Below, piece by piece: positions 15,038 to 23,725 of a stretch of DNA of 64,000 nucleotides (position 1 is its first letter; each line of letters starts with the position of its first letter). Under the pieces are notes generated by a model. The model had not been told where the DNA came from and did no database searches. It was given only the letters and a program-made list of their open reading frames with translations. The DNA lies in contig NZ_JAQIIX010000002.1 of assembly GCF_036946495.1 (NCBI RefSeq), positions 3,720,001 through 3,784,000 of the forward strand, in the 5' to 3' direction. Origin of the DNA: Mycolicibacterium neoaurum. Lineage in GTDB: Bacteria; Actinomycetota; Actinomycetes; Mycobacteriales; Mycobacteriaceae. The translations under genes and the position numbers were made by a program.

Positions 15038-16888
15038 GTGAGCGCACCCACCACGCGACCGCCGGAGCAGACGCAGCGCACCAATGGCGTCAAGGCCTCG
15101 ACCAAGGCGGAGCAGAAGGCCAATGTTGTTGCCCCCGAGCAGATGACCGGTGCGCAGTCGGTCGTGCGGTCGCTCGAGGAGATCGGTGTCGAGGTGATCT
15201 TCGGTATCCCCGGTGGTGCGGTGCTCCCGGTCTACGACCCGCTCTATGACTCGGTGAAGCTGCGCCATGTGCTGGTGCGCCACGAACAGGGCGCCGGGCA
15301 TGCCGCCAGCGGCTACGCGCACGCCACCGGCAAGGTCGGCGTCATGATGGCGACCTCGGGCCCGGGCGCGACCAACCTGGTCACCCCGCTGGCCGACGCG
15401 CAGATGGACTCGATCCCGGTGGTGGCCATCACCGGTCAGGTCGGTCGTAGCCTGATCGGCACCGACGCCTTCCAGGAAGCCGATATCACCGGCATGACGA
15501 TGCCGATCACCAAGCACAACTTCCTGGTGCGCGACGGTGACGAGATCCCGCGTGTCATCGCGGAGGCCTTCCACATCGCGCAGTCCGGCCGTCCCGGCGC
15601 GGTGCTCGTCGACGTGCCGAAGGACATCCTGCAGGGTCAGTGCACGTTTGCCTGGCCGCCGGTGATGGATCTTCCCGGTTACAAGCCGAACACCAAGCCG
15701 CACAGCCGCCAGGTGCGCGAGGCCGCCAAACTGATCGCCGAGGCGCGCAAGCCGGTGCTCTACGTCGGCGGCGGCGTGATCCGCGGCGAGGCGACCGACG
15801 AACTGCTGGAACTGGCCGAGCTGACCGGAATCCCGGTGGTCACCACGCTGATGGCGCGCGGGGCGTTCCCGGACAGCCACCCCCAGCACATGGGCATGCC
15901 GGGTATGCACGGGTCGGTGTCCGCGGTGGCGGCGCTGCAGAAGAGCGATCTGCTCATCGCGCTGGGCACCCGTTTCGATGACCGGGTGACCGGCAAGTTG
16001 GACTCGTTCGCGCCCGACGCCAAGGTGATCCATGCCGATATCGACCCGGCCGAGATCGGCAAGAACCGGCACGCGGATGTGCCGATCGTCGGCGACGTGC
16101 GCCATGTCATCAACGATCTGCTCGACGTGCTGCGCCGCGAGGGCACCAACGCCGCATCGCTCAAGCTGGACAACTGGTGGGAGTACCTGTCGAGCATCAA
16201 GGCGACCTACCCGCTGAGCTACGGTCCGCAGAGCGACGGCAGCCTGAGCCCCGAGTACGTCATCGAGAAGCTGGGCCAGCTCGCCGGGCCCGAGGCTGTT
16301 TACGTCGCCGGCGTCGGGCAGCACCAGATGTGGGCGGCGCAGTTCGTCAAGTACGAGAACCCGAAGACGTGGCTGAACTCCGGTGGCCTGGGCACCATGG
16401 GCTACTCGGTGCCCGCGGCCATGGGCGCCAAGTTCGGTCGTCCCGAGGCCGAGGTCTGGGCGATCGACGGTGACGGCTGCTTCCAGATGACCAACCAGGA
16501 GCTGGCGACGTGTGCCATCGAGGGTGCACCCATCAAGGTGGCGTTGATCAACAACGGCAACCTGGGCATGGTGCGGCAGTGGCAGACGCTCTTCTACGAG
16601 GAGCGATACAGCCAGACCGATCTGGCCACGCACTCGCGCCGCATCCCGGATTTCGTCAAGCTCGCCGAGGCGCTCGGATGCGTCGGATTGCGTTGTGAGC
16701 GAGCCGAAGACGTCGAGTCGGTGATCCAGCAGGCTCGTGAGATCAACGACCGCCCGGTGGTCATCGACTTCATCGTCGGAGCCGACGCCCAGGTGTGGCC
16801 GATGGTGGCCGCAGGCACCAGCAACGACGAGATCCAGGCCGCACGCGGCATCCGCCCGCTGTTCGATTCCGAAGAGGGACACGCATGA
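15038..16888 (+). CDS. ilvB: Acetolactate synthase large subunit
   Basis: IlvB condenses two pyruvates to acetolactate (or pyruvate plus 2-ketobutyrate) in Val/Leu/Ile synthesis. The 616-residue protein has the activating Glu in VRHEQGAGHAASGYA, an FAD domain, and the TPP/Mg motif DGDGCFQMTNQELATC with NNGNLGMVRQW. The N-terminal stretch of about 35 residues (TTRPPEQTQRTNG) is polar, as in mycobacterial IlvB1. GTG at 15038 follows GAGGAAAAA. The stop overlaps the ilvN ATG, giving stoichiometric expression with the regulatory subunit. Confidence 0.97.
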   Translation: MSAPTTRPPEQTQRTNGVKASTKAEQKANVVAPEQMTGAQSVVRSLEEIGVEVIFGIPGGAVLPVYDPLYDSVKLRHVLVRHEQGAGHAASGYAHATGKVGVMMATSGPGATNLVTPLADAQMDSIPVVAITGQVGRSLIGTDAFQEADITGMTMPITKHNFLVRDGDEIPRVIAEAFHIAQSGRPGAVLVDVPKDILQGQCTFAWPPVMDLPGYKPNTKPHSRQVREAAKLIAEARKPVLYVGGGVIRGEATDELLELAELTGIPVVTTLMARGAFPDSHPQHMGMPGMHGSVSAVAALQKSDLLIALGTRFDDRVTGKLDSFAPDAKVIHADIDPAEIGKNRHADVPIVGDVRHVINDLLDVLRREGTNAASLKLDNWWEYLSSIKATYPLSYGPQSDGSLSPEYVIEKLGQLAGPEAVYVAGVGQHQMWAAQFVKYENPKTWLNSGGLGTMGYSVPAAMGAKFGRPEAEVWAIDGDGCFQMTNQELATCAIEGAPIKVALINNGNLGMVRQWQTLFYEERYSQTDLATHSRRIPDFVKLAEALGCVGLRCERAEDVESVIQQAREINDRPVVIDFIVGADAQVWPMVAAGTSNDEIQAARGIRPLFDSEEGHA

Positions 16889-17391
16889 CCACCTCCACCC
16901 ACACCCTGTCGGTGCTCGTCGAGGACAAGCCCGGTGTGCTGGCGCGCGTCGCCTCGCTGTTCTCCCGGCGTGGTTTCAACATCCAGAGCCTGGCCGTCGG
17001 CGCGACCGAGCAGAAGCACCTGTCCCGGATGACGATCGTCGTCCAGGTCGAGGACTTCCCGCTCGAGCAGGTCACCAAGCAGCTGAACAAGCTGATCAAC
17101 GTGATCAAGATCGTCGAGCAGGACGAGGAACAGTCGGTCTCGCGCGAGCTGGCGCTGATCAAGGTGCGCACCGACGCGGCCACCCGCAGCCAGGTTATCG
17201 AAGCGGTTAATCTATTCCGGGCCAAAGTGGTGGACGTGTCCACCGAGTCACTGACCATCGAGGCCACCGGTACCCCGGAGAAGCTCGAAGCGTTCCTGCG
17301 AGTGCTCGAACCGTACGGGATCCGGGAGATCGTGCAGTCCGGGATCGTGTCGCTGGCGCGTGGGCCGCGCGGCATCGGTACTGCCAAATAG
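16885..17391 (+). CDS. ilvN: Acetolactate synthase small (regulatory) subunit
   Basis: IlvN raises IlvB activity and confers feedback inhibition by branched-chain amino acids. The 168-residue protein has an N-terminal ACT domain (LSVLVEDKPGVLARVASLFS, then GFNIQSLAVG, residues about 7-80) and the C-terminal ALS_ss domain (RELALIKVRTDA ... SGIVSLARG). ATG at 16885 overlaps the ilvB stop (ATGA). Length and motifs are normal. Confidence 0.97.
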   Translation: MTTSTHTLSVLVEDKPGVLARVASLFSRRGFNIQSLAVGATEQKHLSRMTIVVQVEDFPLEQVTKQLNKLINVIKIVEQDEEQSVSRELALIKVRTDAATRSQVIEAVNLFRAKVVDVSTESLTIEATGTPEKLEAFLRVLEPYGIREIVQSGIVSLARGPRGIGTAK

Positions 17392-17427
17392 CTTTCATAC
17401 GAGAAACAAACAGAAGGAAAATCCAAC

Positions 17428-18441
17428 GTGGCAATCGAACTGTTCTACGACGACGACGCGGATCTGTCGATCATCCAGGGCCGCAAGGTCGCGGTGATCG
17501 GCTATGGCAGCCAGGGCCATGCCCACTCGCTGTCGCTGCGCGACTCGGGCGTGCAGGTCAAGGTCGGCCTCAAGGAAGGCTCGAAGTCCCGCGCCAAGGT
17601 CGAAGAGCAGGGCCTGGAGGTCGACACCCCGGCCGAGGTCGCCAAGTGGGCCGACGTGATCATGGTGCTCGCCCCCGACACCGCGCAGGCCGAGATCTTC
17701 AAGAACGACATCGAGCCCAACCTGGAAGACGGCAACGCGCTGTTCTTCGGGCACGGCCTGAACATCCACTTCGGGCTGATCAAGCCTGCGGAGAACATCA
17801 CCGTCGGCATGGTTGCCCCGAAGGGGCCCGGCCACCTGGTGCGTCGGCAGTTCGTCGACGGCAAGGGTGTGCCGGCGCTGATCGCCATCGCCCAGGATCC
17901 CAAGGGTGAGGGTCAGGCGCTGGCGCTGTCGTACGCCGCCGCCATCGGTGGTGCACGTGCCGGCGTCATCAAGACCACGTTCAAGGAAGAGACCGAGACC
18001 GACCTGTTCGGTGAGCAGGCCGTGCTGTGCGGCGGCACCGAGGAACTGATCAAGGCCGGTTTCGAGGTCATGGTCGAGGCCGGCTACGCCCCGGAGATGG
18101 CCTACTTCGAGGTGCTGCACGAGCTCAAGCTGATCGTCGACCTGATCTACGAAGGCGGCATCGCCCGGATGAACTACTCGGTGTCCGACACCGCCGAGTT
18201 CGGTGGCTACATCTCCGGCCCGCGCGTCATCGACGCCGATACCAAGGACCGGATGCGCGCCATCCTCAAGGACATCCAGGACGGTTCCTTCGTCAAGCGC
18301 CTGGTGGCCAATGTCGAGAACGGCAACACCGAGCTCGAGGGCCTGCGCAAGGAGAACGCCGAGCATCCCATCGAGGTCACCGGCAAGAAGCTGCGCGATC
18401 TGATGAGCTGGGTCGATCGGCCGATCACCGAAACCGCCTAG
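17428..18441 (+). CDS. ilvC: Ketol-acid reductoisomerase
   Basis: IlvC isomerises and reduces acetolactate with NADPH and Mg2+. The 337-residue class I enzyme shows the nucleotide loop VIGYGSQGHAHSLSLRDSG, the metal and substrate residues in ETDLFGEQAVLCGG, the following knotted helical domain, and EHPIEVTGKKLR near the end. GTG at 17428 follows AGAAGGAAAA; the gap to ilvN is 36 bases without a terminator, so it is probably cotranscribed with ilvBN. Confidence 0.97.
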   Translation: MAIELFYDDDADLSIIQGRKVAVIGYGSQGHAHSLSLRDSGVQVKVGLKEGSKSRAKVEEQGLEVDTPAEVAKWADVIMVLAPDTAQAEIFKNDIEPNLEDGNALFFGHGLNIHFGLIKPAENITVGMVAPKGPGHLVRRQFVDGKGVPALIAIAQDPKGEGQALALSYAAAIGGARAGVIKTTFKEETETDLFGEQAVLCGGTEELIKAGFEVMVEAGYAPEMAYFEVLHELKLIVDLIYEGGIARMNYSVSDTAEFGGYISGPRVIDADTKDRMRAILKDIQDGSFVKRLVANVENGNTELEGLRKENAEHPIEVTGKKLRDLMSWVDRPITETA

Positions 18442-18454
18442 CCAAACGCCCACT

Positions 18455-18501
18455 GGCCAGTTATTGCACGCCGAGCACAAAATGGCGTGCAATAACTGGC
18501 C
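18455..18501. terminator. 18-bp perfect inverted repeat after ilvC
   Basis: GGCCAGTTATTGCACGCC at 18455-18472 is exactly repeated in reverse complement at 18484-18501 around an 11-base loop, followed by TTT. It sits between convergent ilvC and the DUF3140 gene. The low-GC core TTATTGCA is unlike the surrounding sequence. Confidence 0.7.
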
Positions 18502-18543
18502 TTTCGGCACTCATGGGTGACCTGACTCGCAGGTCGCCGTCCG

Positions 18544-18876
18544 TCACGTCTTCTTCGGGTCGTGCCCCCAGTTCATCAGCGAGTATCGCCAGGCGCTGTC
18601 CTCGATATCACCCTTGGGACGCTGAGCCAGATGGCGGCGGCAGTAGCCGACCACCTTGCGCATGTGCTTGTAGTCGTCGTCGGACAGGTCGGACTTCTTC
18701 GATTTCAGTATCGAGACGATGTGGCGTCCGCTCTCGTGCCCGGTCGATTCGCCGCCATCCTTCTTCTGCCCGACATCCTTGGAGTCATCGGATTTCAGCC
18801 ACTTCTCCAGCTCGGTGGCCGTCATGTTGACGACGTCCTCGAACTCCTTGTAGGTGCTCTCGTTGTCGTCGCTCAT
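18544..18876 (-). CDS. DUF3140 family protein
   Basis: This is a charged, helical 110-residue protein. FEDVVNMTATELEKWLKSDDS, GHESGRHIVSILKSKKSDLS and the ending WRYSLMNWGHDPKK match the DUF3140 family, which is common in actinobacteria and some proteobacteria and has no known activity. ATG at 18876 overlaps the stop of the upstream gene (ATGA). It is the last gene of a three-gene operon of small soluble proteins. Confidence 0.85.
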   Translation of the reverse strand: MSDDNESTYKEFEDVVNMTATELEKWLKSDDSKDVGQKKDGGESTGHESGRHIVSILKSKKSDLSDDDYKHMRKVVGYCRRHLAQRPKGDIEDSAWRYSLMNWGHDPKKT

Positions 18877-19298
18877 GGGGTGGCCTCGTGCCCTTTTCGC
18901 CCCTTGGTTCGCCGGTTCTCCTTCATCTCCGCCTCGAACACGTGGCGACGGCCGTCCATCAGCTCGTCCCTGACTCGTTTCTCGTGTTCGCGCAGCAGCG
19001 ACCAGTAGTCGTCGTCGAATTCCTCCATGATCTGGAATGTCCACCGCCCCTGCAGGACATTCCGCCCGACCATGTCCTCGGCGAGGCGGTCGGCGATGTC
19101 GGCGTGTCCAGCATCGCGCAGGGCGTCGGCGGCTTCGCCGAGCAACAGGTCGGCATGGCCCATCAGTTGGTGGAACGAGTAGAGGTGCCCGCGCGCCCGC
19201 TCGACGTACTCCAGCGCCTCGGAGACCTTTCCGACGGCCTCGACGGTCTCATCGGAGGCACCCTCGGGGCGGGAGTGCGCGGCGTCGACCGATTTCAC
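18873..19298 (-). CDS. Conserved helical protein of unknown function between DUF2945 and DUF3140
   Basis: The 141-residue protein is predicted mostly helical with no membrane segment. It has a His/Asp/Glu-rich middle (SFHQLMGHADLLLGEAADAL) and the segments MVGRNVLQGRWTFQIMEEFD and DDYWSLLREHEKRVRDELMD. The spacing of acidic residues and histidines could suit a helical bundle, possibly metal binding, but no family motif is certain. ATGA overlaps on both sides couple it to its neighbours. Confidence 0.7.
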   Translation of the reverse strand: MKSVDAAHSRPEGASDETVEAVGKVSEALEYVERARGHLYSFHQLMGHADLLLGEAADALRDAGHADIADRLAEDMVGRNVLQGRWTFQIMEEFDDDYWSLLREHEKRVRDELMDGRRHVFEAEMKENRRTKGRKGHEATP

Positions 19299-19510
19299 GA
19301 CGACCGCTTCTTCAGCGATTCCGGCTTGTGCACGGCATCCTTACCGGTCTTGTCGCTGCGCACCTTGTACTGCGGTTCGTCCTTGCTGGCACGCACCGTC
19401 CGGCCGGCCGTCTCGGTGTCCGAGGTGATCTTCTTCTCCACGGTGCCCGGAACGGTGTTGCCGTGGCTCTGCCAGGACACCTTGTCACCCTTTTTCAACT
19501 CTTTGCTCAT
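19295..19510 (-). CDS. DUF2945 (hypervirulence-associated TUDOR-like) small protein
   Basis: A 71-residue basic protein begins with KKGDKVSWQSHGNTVPGTVE, the SH3/TUDOR-like barrel of DUF2945, and ends PQYKVRSDKTGKDAVHKPES. Such proteins are found as small stand-alone genes or in stress loci; the function is unknown. ATG at 19510 is preceded by an AAAGAGT-type sequence. It is the first gene of the DUF2945-unknown-DUF3140 operon. Confidence 0.85.
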   Translation of the reverse strand: MSKELKKGDKVSWQSHGNTVPGTVEKKITSDTETAGRTVRASKDEPQYKVRSDKTGKDAVHKPESLKKRSS

Positions 19511-19544
19511 GCAGGGCGGTGTACCCGGGCGCGTGACGTCTCAC

Positions 19545-20993
19545 TCACGGAGACAGCGGCGGAAGCTCCCGGATCCCGAACTCGCGCTTGAGCACCGTCC
19601 GTGCGGCGTAGTACCCGGCCATCCCGTGCACGCCACCACCCGGGGGAGCCGCCGACGAGCACAGGTATGCCTTGGGAATCGGGGTGGACCACGGATTCCA
19701 GCGTGGGGTCGGCCCGGCGATCGCGCTGCGCATGTTGTTGCCACCGACTCCGATGTCACCGCCGACCAGGTTCGCGTTGTGGTCGGCCAGCCGAGAAGCC
19801 GGCACGCTGCGCACCGCCACGATGATGTCGCGGAACCCCGGTGCGAAGCGCTCGAAGATGTCGGTGACGGCATCGGCCATGTCGACCGAGGACCCGGACG
19901 GCACATGCGCATACGCCCACAGGGGCCGGCGTCCCTGTGTATCGATCCGGCCCGGGTCGGCCAGGTGCGGCACGGCGGCCAGCACCATCGGCCATTGCGC
20001 ATGACGTCCGGCGGCGATCTCCTTCTCGGCCAGTGCCATCTGTGCCCGGCCACCGCCGAGGTGCAGGGTGGGTGCCTTGGCTAATCGCGGATCGCGCCAC
20101 GGGATCTCGCCGGAGAGGACGAAGTCCACCTTGGCCACACCGGGGCCGTAAGTGTAGTGCCGCAACGCCTTTGCATAACGCGGCGGCATCGCGGTGCCGT
20201 AGATCGACAACAAAGCCGTCGGCGCGGTGTCGTAGAGGACCACGCCGCCCGGTGGTGTGGTGACCTTCTCGCCGAGGATCAATTCCCCGCTGTGATCCAG
20301 CAGATCGGCGATCAGCGCGTCGGGGATGGCCTGAGATCCACCGACCGGGATCGGCCAGCCCACCGAGTGTCCGAGGGTGGCCAGCATCAGCCCGGCGCCC
20401 GCGGCGACCAATGAGGGCATCTGCGAAATCGTGTGCGCCGCAACGCCGGTGAACAATGCCCTGGCGTCTTCGCCCCGCAGGGTGTTCCACAGTGGGCCGC
20501 CCTGCAGCAGTAGCCGCGGCGCCACCTGCAGTGCGGCGGGAATCGAGGGCGGAAGGGAACGCTTGTCGCCGAGGATCAGCCCGACGACGTCCTTGCTGTC
20601 GGCGGCCAGCGGACCGAGCAGCTTCTTCCACGAGGCACCGTCGGACAGTTCGTCGGCGGTGCGGTCGATGTCGTGGTATCCGATCGCGGCGGGACCGTCC
20701 GGGAGTGGATTGGCATACGCGATCTCGGGCACCGCCAACCGGACGCCGCGCGCCGGGAGGTCATAGGCGGCGAAGAACGGTGATGCCAGCGCCAGTGGAT
20801 GCACTGCCGAACAGATGTCGTGCGTGACGCCGGAGTACTCGGGGTCGGGCAGTGTGCGGGCGCCGCCGCCCGCGGTCGACTGTTCCTCGATGACCCGCAC
20901 GGACAGGCCCGCGCGGGCCAGGATGACAGCTGCGGTCAGCCCGTTGGGGCCGCTTCCGACGACGGTGACGTCCACGCCACCAGTAGACAACAT
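19545..20993 (-). CDS. FAD-dependent phytoene-desaturase-like oxidoreductase (Rv2997-like)
   Basis: The protein of up to 482 residues has the Rossmann FAD motif VTVVGSGPNGLTAAVILARAG, the Glu-containing VIEEQSTAGGGART, and a C-terminal FAD segment with a GGGVHGMAGYYAART signature, as in CrtI/carotenoid-isomerase-like amine oxidases. Substrate unknown; no carotenoid genes are nearby. ATG at 20993 gives six residues before the first strand; GTG at 20975 would start exactly at it and is an alternative. It diverges from serA, as in M. tuberculosis. Confidence 0.82.
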   Translation of the reverse strand: MLSTGGVDVTVVGSGPNGLTAAVILARAGLSVRVIEEQSTAGGGARTLPDPEYSGVTHDICSAVHPLALASPFFAAYDLPARGVRLAVPEIAYANPLPDGPAAIGYHDIDRTADELSDGASWKKLLGPLAADSKDVVGLILGDKRSLPPSIPAALQVAPRLLLQGGPLWNTLRGEDARALFTGVAAHTISQMPSLVAAGAGLMLATLGHSVGWPIPVGGSQAIPDALIADLLDHSGELILGEKVTTPPGGVVLYDTAPTALLSIYGTAMPPRYAKALRHYTYGPGVAKVDFVLSGEIPWRDPRLAKAPTLHLGGGRAQMALAEKEIAAGRHAQWPMVLAAVPHLADPGRIDTQGRRPLWAYAHVPSGSSVDMADAVTDIFERFAPGFRDIIVAVRSVPASRLADHNANLVGGDIGVGGNNMRSAIAGPTPRWNPWSTPIPKAYLCSSAAPPGGGVHGMAGYYAARTVLKREFGIRELPPLSP

Positions 20994-21084
20994 CGCCCGG
21001 TGTGTCTGCTCGTTTCGGTGCCCGCCATTCGGGACTGTGGTAGCGCCGGGCCACCGTGGCGTCCTCGGCGCCGAGGGGACGCAC

Positions 21085-21090
21085 TAGGCT
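21085..21090 (+). promoter_or_regulatory. TAGGCT -10 box of serA, leaderless type
   Basis: TAGGCT is eight bases upstream of GTG at 21099, with no ribosome binding site. Confidence 0.6.
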
Positions 21091-21098
21091 GTAGCGCC

Positions 21099-22685
21099 GT
21101 GAGTCTTCCCGTTGTACTGATCGCCGACAAGCTTGCCGAGTCGACCGTCGCCGCCCTGGGTGACCAGGTCGAGGTTCGATGGGTGGACGGTCCGGACCGG
21201 CCGAAGCTGCTGGCCGCCGTCGCCGATGCCGACGCGCTGCTGGTGCGCTCGGCCACCACCGTCGACGCCGAGGTCATGGCTGCCGCGCCCAAGCTCAAGA
21301 TCGTCGCCCGCGCCGGCGTCGGCCTGGACAATGTCGACGTCGAGGCCGCCACCGCCCGCGGTGTGCTGGTCGTCAACGCCCCGACCTCCAATATCCACAG
21401 CGCCGCCGAGCACGCGCTGGCCTTGCTGCTCTCGGCGGCCCGCCAGATCCCGGCCGCCGATGCCACCCTGCGTGAGCACACCTGGAAGCGCTCCTCGTTC
21501 TCGGGCACCGAGATCTACGGCAAGACCGTCGGCGTCGTCGGACTCGGCCGCATCGGCCAGCTCGTCGCCGCCAGGCTGGCGGCCTTCGGAACCCATGTCA
21601 TCGCCTATGACCCGTACGTCTCCACGGCTCGCGCCGCCCAGATCGGCATCGAGCTGGTCGGACTCGACGAGTTGCTGGGCCGCGCCGACTTCATCTCGGT
21701 GCACCTTCCCAAGACCAAGGAGACCGCCGGTCTGTTGGGCAAGGAGAACCTGGCCAAGACCAAGCCCGGCGTCATCATCGTCAACGCCGCCCGCGGTGGA
21801 CTGATCGACGAGCAGGCCCTGGCCGACGCCATCACCAGCGGGCATGTGCGTGCCGCAGGACTGGACGTGTTCGCCACCGAGCCGTGCACCGACAGCCCGC
21901 TGTTCGAGCTGCCGCAGGTCGTCGTCACCCCGCACCTGGGTGCCTCCACCGCCGAGGCCCAGGACCGCGCCGGTACCGATGTCGCCGCCAGTGTGAAGTT
22001 GGCGCTGGCCGGTGAGTTCGTGCCCGATGCCGTCAACGTCGGCGGGGGAGCCGTCGGCGAGGAGGTCGCGCCCTGGCTGGACCTGGTGCGCAAGTTGGGC
22101 CTGTTGGTCGGCTCGCTCTCCGATGCCGCACCGGTATCGCTGTCGGTCCAGGTGCGCGGTGAGCTGGCATCCGAAGATGTTGAGATTCTTCGCCTGTCGG
22201 CGCTGCGCGGCCTGTTCTCCGCGGTCGTCGACGAGCAGGTCACCTTCGTCAACGCGCCTGCACTGGCCAAGGATCGCGGCGTCACCGCGGAGATCAGCAC
22301 CGCCCCAGAAAGCCCCAACCACCGCAGCGTGGTCGATGTGCGCGCGGTGTATGCCGACGGCGCATCGCTGAACGTGGCGGGCACCCTGTCGGGTCCGCAG
22401 TTGGTCGAGAAGATCGTCCAGATCAACGGCCGCAACCTCGATCTGCGTGCCGAGGGCTACAACCTGATCGTCAACTACACCGATCAGCCCGGGGCGCTGG
22501 GCAAGATCGGCACCCTGCTGGGCGGCGCCGAGGTCAACATCCTGGCTGCGCAGATGAGCCAGGATGCCGGCGGCGACAGCGCCACCGTCATGCTGCGTGT
22601 GGACACCGATGTGCCCGAGGATGTGCGCGCCGCGATCGCTTCGGCGGTCGGCGCCACCACACTGGAAGTGGTCGACCTGACATGA
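21099..22685 (+). CDS. serA: D-3-phosphoglycerate dehydrogenase, long (ASB-ACT) form
   Basis: SerA oxidises 3-phosphoglycerate to start serine synthesis. The 528-residue protein has the NAD loop VGVVGLGRIGQLVAARL, catalytic Arg/Glu/His residues (RGGLIDEQALADA, then VTPHLGAST), an intervening allosteric substrate-binding domain (about residues 320-450) and a C-terminal ACT domain (NLIVNYTDQPGALGKIGTLL) for serine feedback. GTG at 21099 gives the family N-terminus SLPVVLIADKLAEST. It overlaps leuB by ATGA, linking serine and leucine synthesis in one transcript. Confidence 0.96.
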   Translation: MSLPVVLIADKLAESTVAALGDQVEVRWVDGPDRPKLLAAVADADALLVRSATTVDAEVMAAAPKLKIVARAGVGLDNVDVEAATARGVLVVNAPTSNIHSAAEHALALLLSAARQIPAADATLREHTWKRSSFSGTEIYGKTVGVVGLGRIGQLVAARLAAFGTHVIAYDPYVSTARAAQIGIELVGLDELLGRADFISVHLPKTKETAGLLGKENLAKTKPGVIIVNAARGGLIDEQALADAITSGHVRAAGLDVFATEPCTDSPLFELPQVVVTPHLGASTAEAQDRAGTDVAASVKLALAGEFVPDAVNVGGGAVGEEVAPWLDLVRKLGLLVGSLSDAAPVSLSVQVRGELASEDVEILRLSALRGLFSAVVDEQVTFVNAPALAKDRGVTAEISTAPESPNHRSVVDVRAVYADGASLNVAGTLSGPQLVEKIVQINGRNLDLRAEGYNLIVNYTDQPGALGKIGTLLGGAEVNILAAQMSQDAGGDSATVMLRVDTDVPEDVRAAIASAVGATTLEVVDLT

Positions 22686-23704
22686 GTTCGCTGAAAAATC
22701 TTGCGGTCATCGCCGGTGACGGCATCGGTCCCGAGGTCATCGACCAGGCGCTGCGGGTTCTGGACGCGGTGTTGCCAGGGGTACAGCGCACCGAGTACGA
22801 CCTGGGCGCGCGCCGCTACCACGCGACCGGTGAGCTGCTCACCGAGGAGACCATCGAGGAGTTGCGCGGGTACGACGCGATCCTGCTCGGGGCGATCGGT
22901 GATCCGTCGGTGCCCAGCGGTGTCCTGGAGCGCGGTCTGCTGCTCAAATTGCGCTTCGCGCTCGACCATCACGTGAACCTGCGTCCCGGTCGGCTCTATC
23001 CCGGTGTGGACAGCCCACTCTCGGGTGTCACCGGTATCGACTTCGTCGTGGTCCGGGAGGGCACGGAGGGGCCCTACACCGGTAACGGTGGTGCGCTGCG
23101 CGTCGGTACCCCGCACGAGGTGGCCACCGAGGTCAGCGTCAACACCGCATTCGGCGTGGAGCGGGTGGTGCGCGACGCGTTCGCCCGTGCACAGACCCGT
23201 CGCAAGCATCTGACCCTGGTGCACAAGACCAACGTGTTGACCTTCGCGGGCAGCCTGTGGTCGCGGGTGGTCGCCGAGGTGGGCTCTGAGTACCCCGATG
23301 TCGAGGTGGCCTATCAGCACATCGACGCCGCAACCATCCATATGGTCACCGATCCCGGCCGCTTCGATGTCATCGTCACCGACAACCTCTTCGGTGACAT
23401 CATCACCGACCTTTCGGCCGCGGTCTGCGGTGGTATCGGTTTGGCCGCCAGCGGCAACATCGATGCGACGCGCACCAATCCGTCCATGTTCGAGCCGGTG
23501 CACGGCAGTGCCCCCGATATCGCCGGGCAGGGCATCGCCGATCCGACGGCCGCGGTGATGAGTGTGGCGCTGCTGCTCGCGCACGTCGGCGAGGACGATG
23601 CCGCAACGCGCGTCGACAAGGCCGTCGCCGAGCATCTGGCCACCCGCGGTGCGGCCAGGTTGTCGACCGCCGAGGTCGGCGACCGTATCCTTTCGCTGCT
23701 CTAA
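22682..23704 (+). CDS. leuB: 3-isopropylmalate dehydrogenase
   Basis: LeuB oxidises and decarboxylates 3-isopropylmalate in leucine synthesis. The 340-residue protein shows VIAGDGIGPEVIDQAL, the substrate-contact segment VLERGLLLKLRF, REGTEGPYTG, and the Mg/NAD segment VTDNLFGDIITDLSA ... GSAPDIAGQGIADP. ATG at 22682 overlaps the serA stop. The short actinobacterial form (about 340 residues) is expected. Confidence 0.96.
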   Translation: MSSLKNLAVIAGDGIGPEVIDQALRVLDAVLPGVQRTEYDLGARRYHATGELLTEETIEELRGYDAILLGAIGDPSVPSGVLERGLLLKLRFALDHHVNLRPGRLYPGVDSPLSGVTGIDFVVVREGTEGPYTGNGGALRVGTPHEVATEVSVNTAFGVERVVRDAFARAQTRRKHLTLVHKTNVLTFAGSLWSRVVAEVGSEYPDVEVAYQHIDAATIHMVTDPGRFDVIVTDNLFGDIITDLSAAVCGGIGLAASGNIDATRTNPSMFEPVHGSAPDIAGQGIADPTAAVMSVALLLAHVGEDDAATRVDKAVAEHLATRGAARLSTAEVGDRILSLL

Positions 23705-23725
23705 CCGCGCCGAAAGGCAGTCCGG

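Noticed and set aside
15014..16882. 622-codon open frame antisense to ilvB, as long as the real gene
   Set aside because: Shadow frame caused by codon bias at high GC; no motif and no ribosome site, and ilvB has all catalytic residues.
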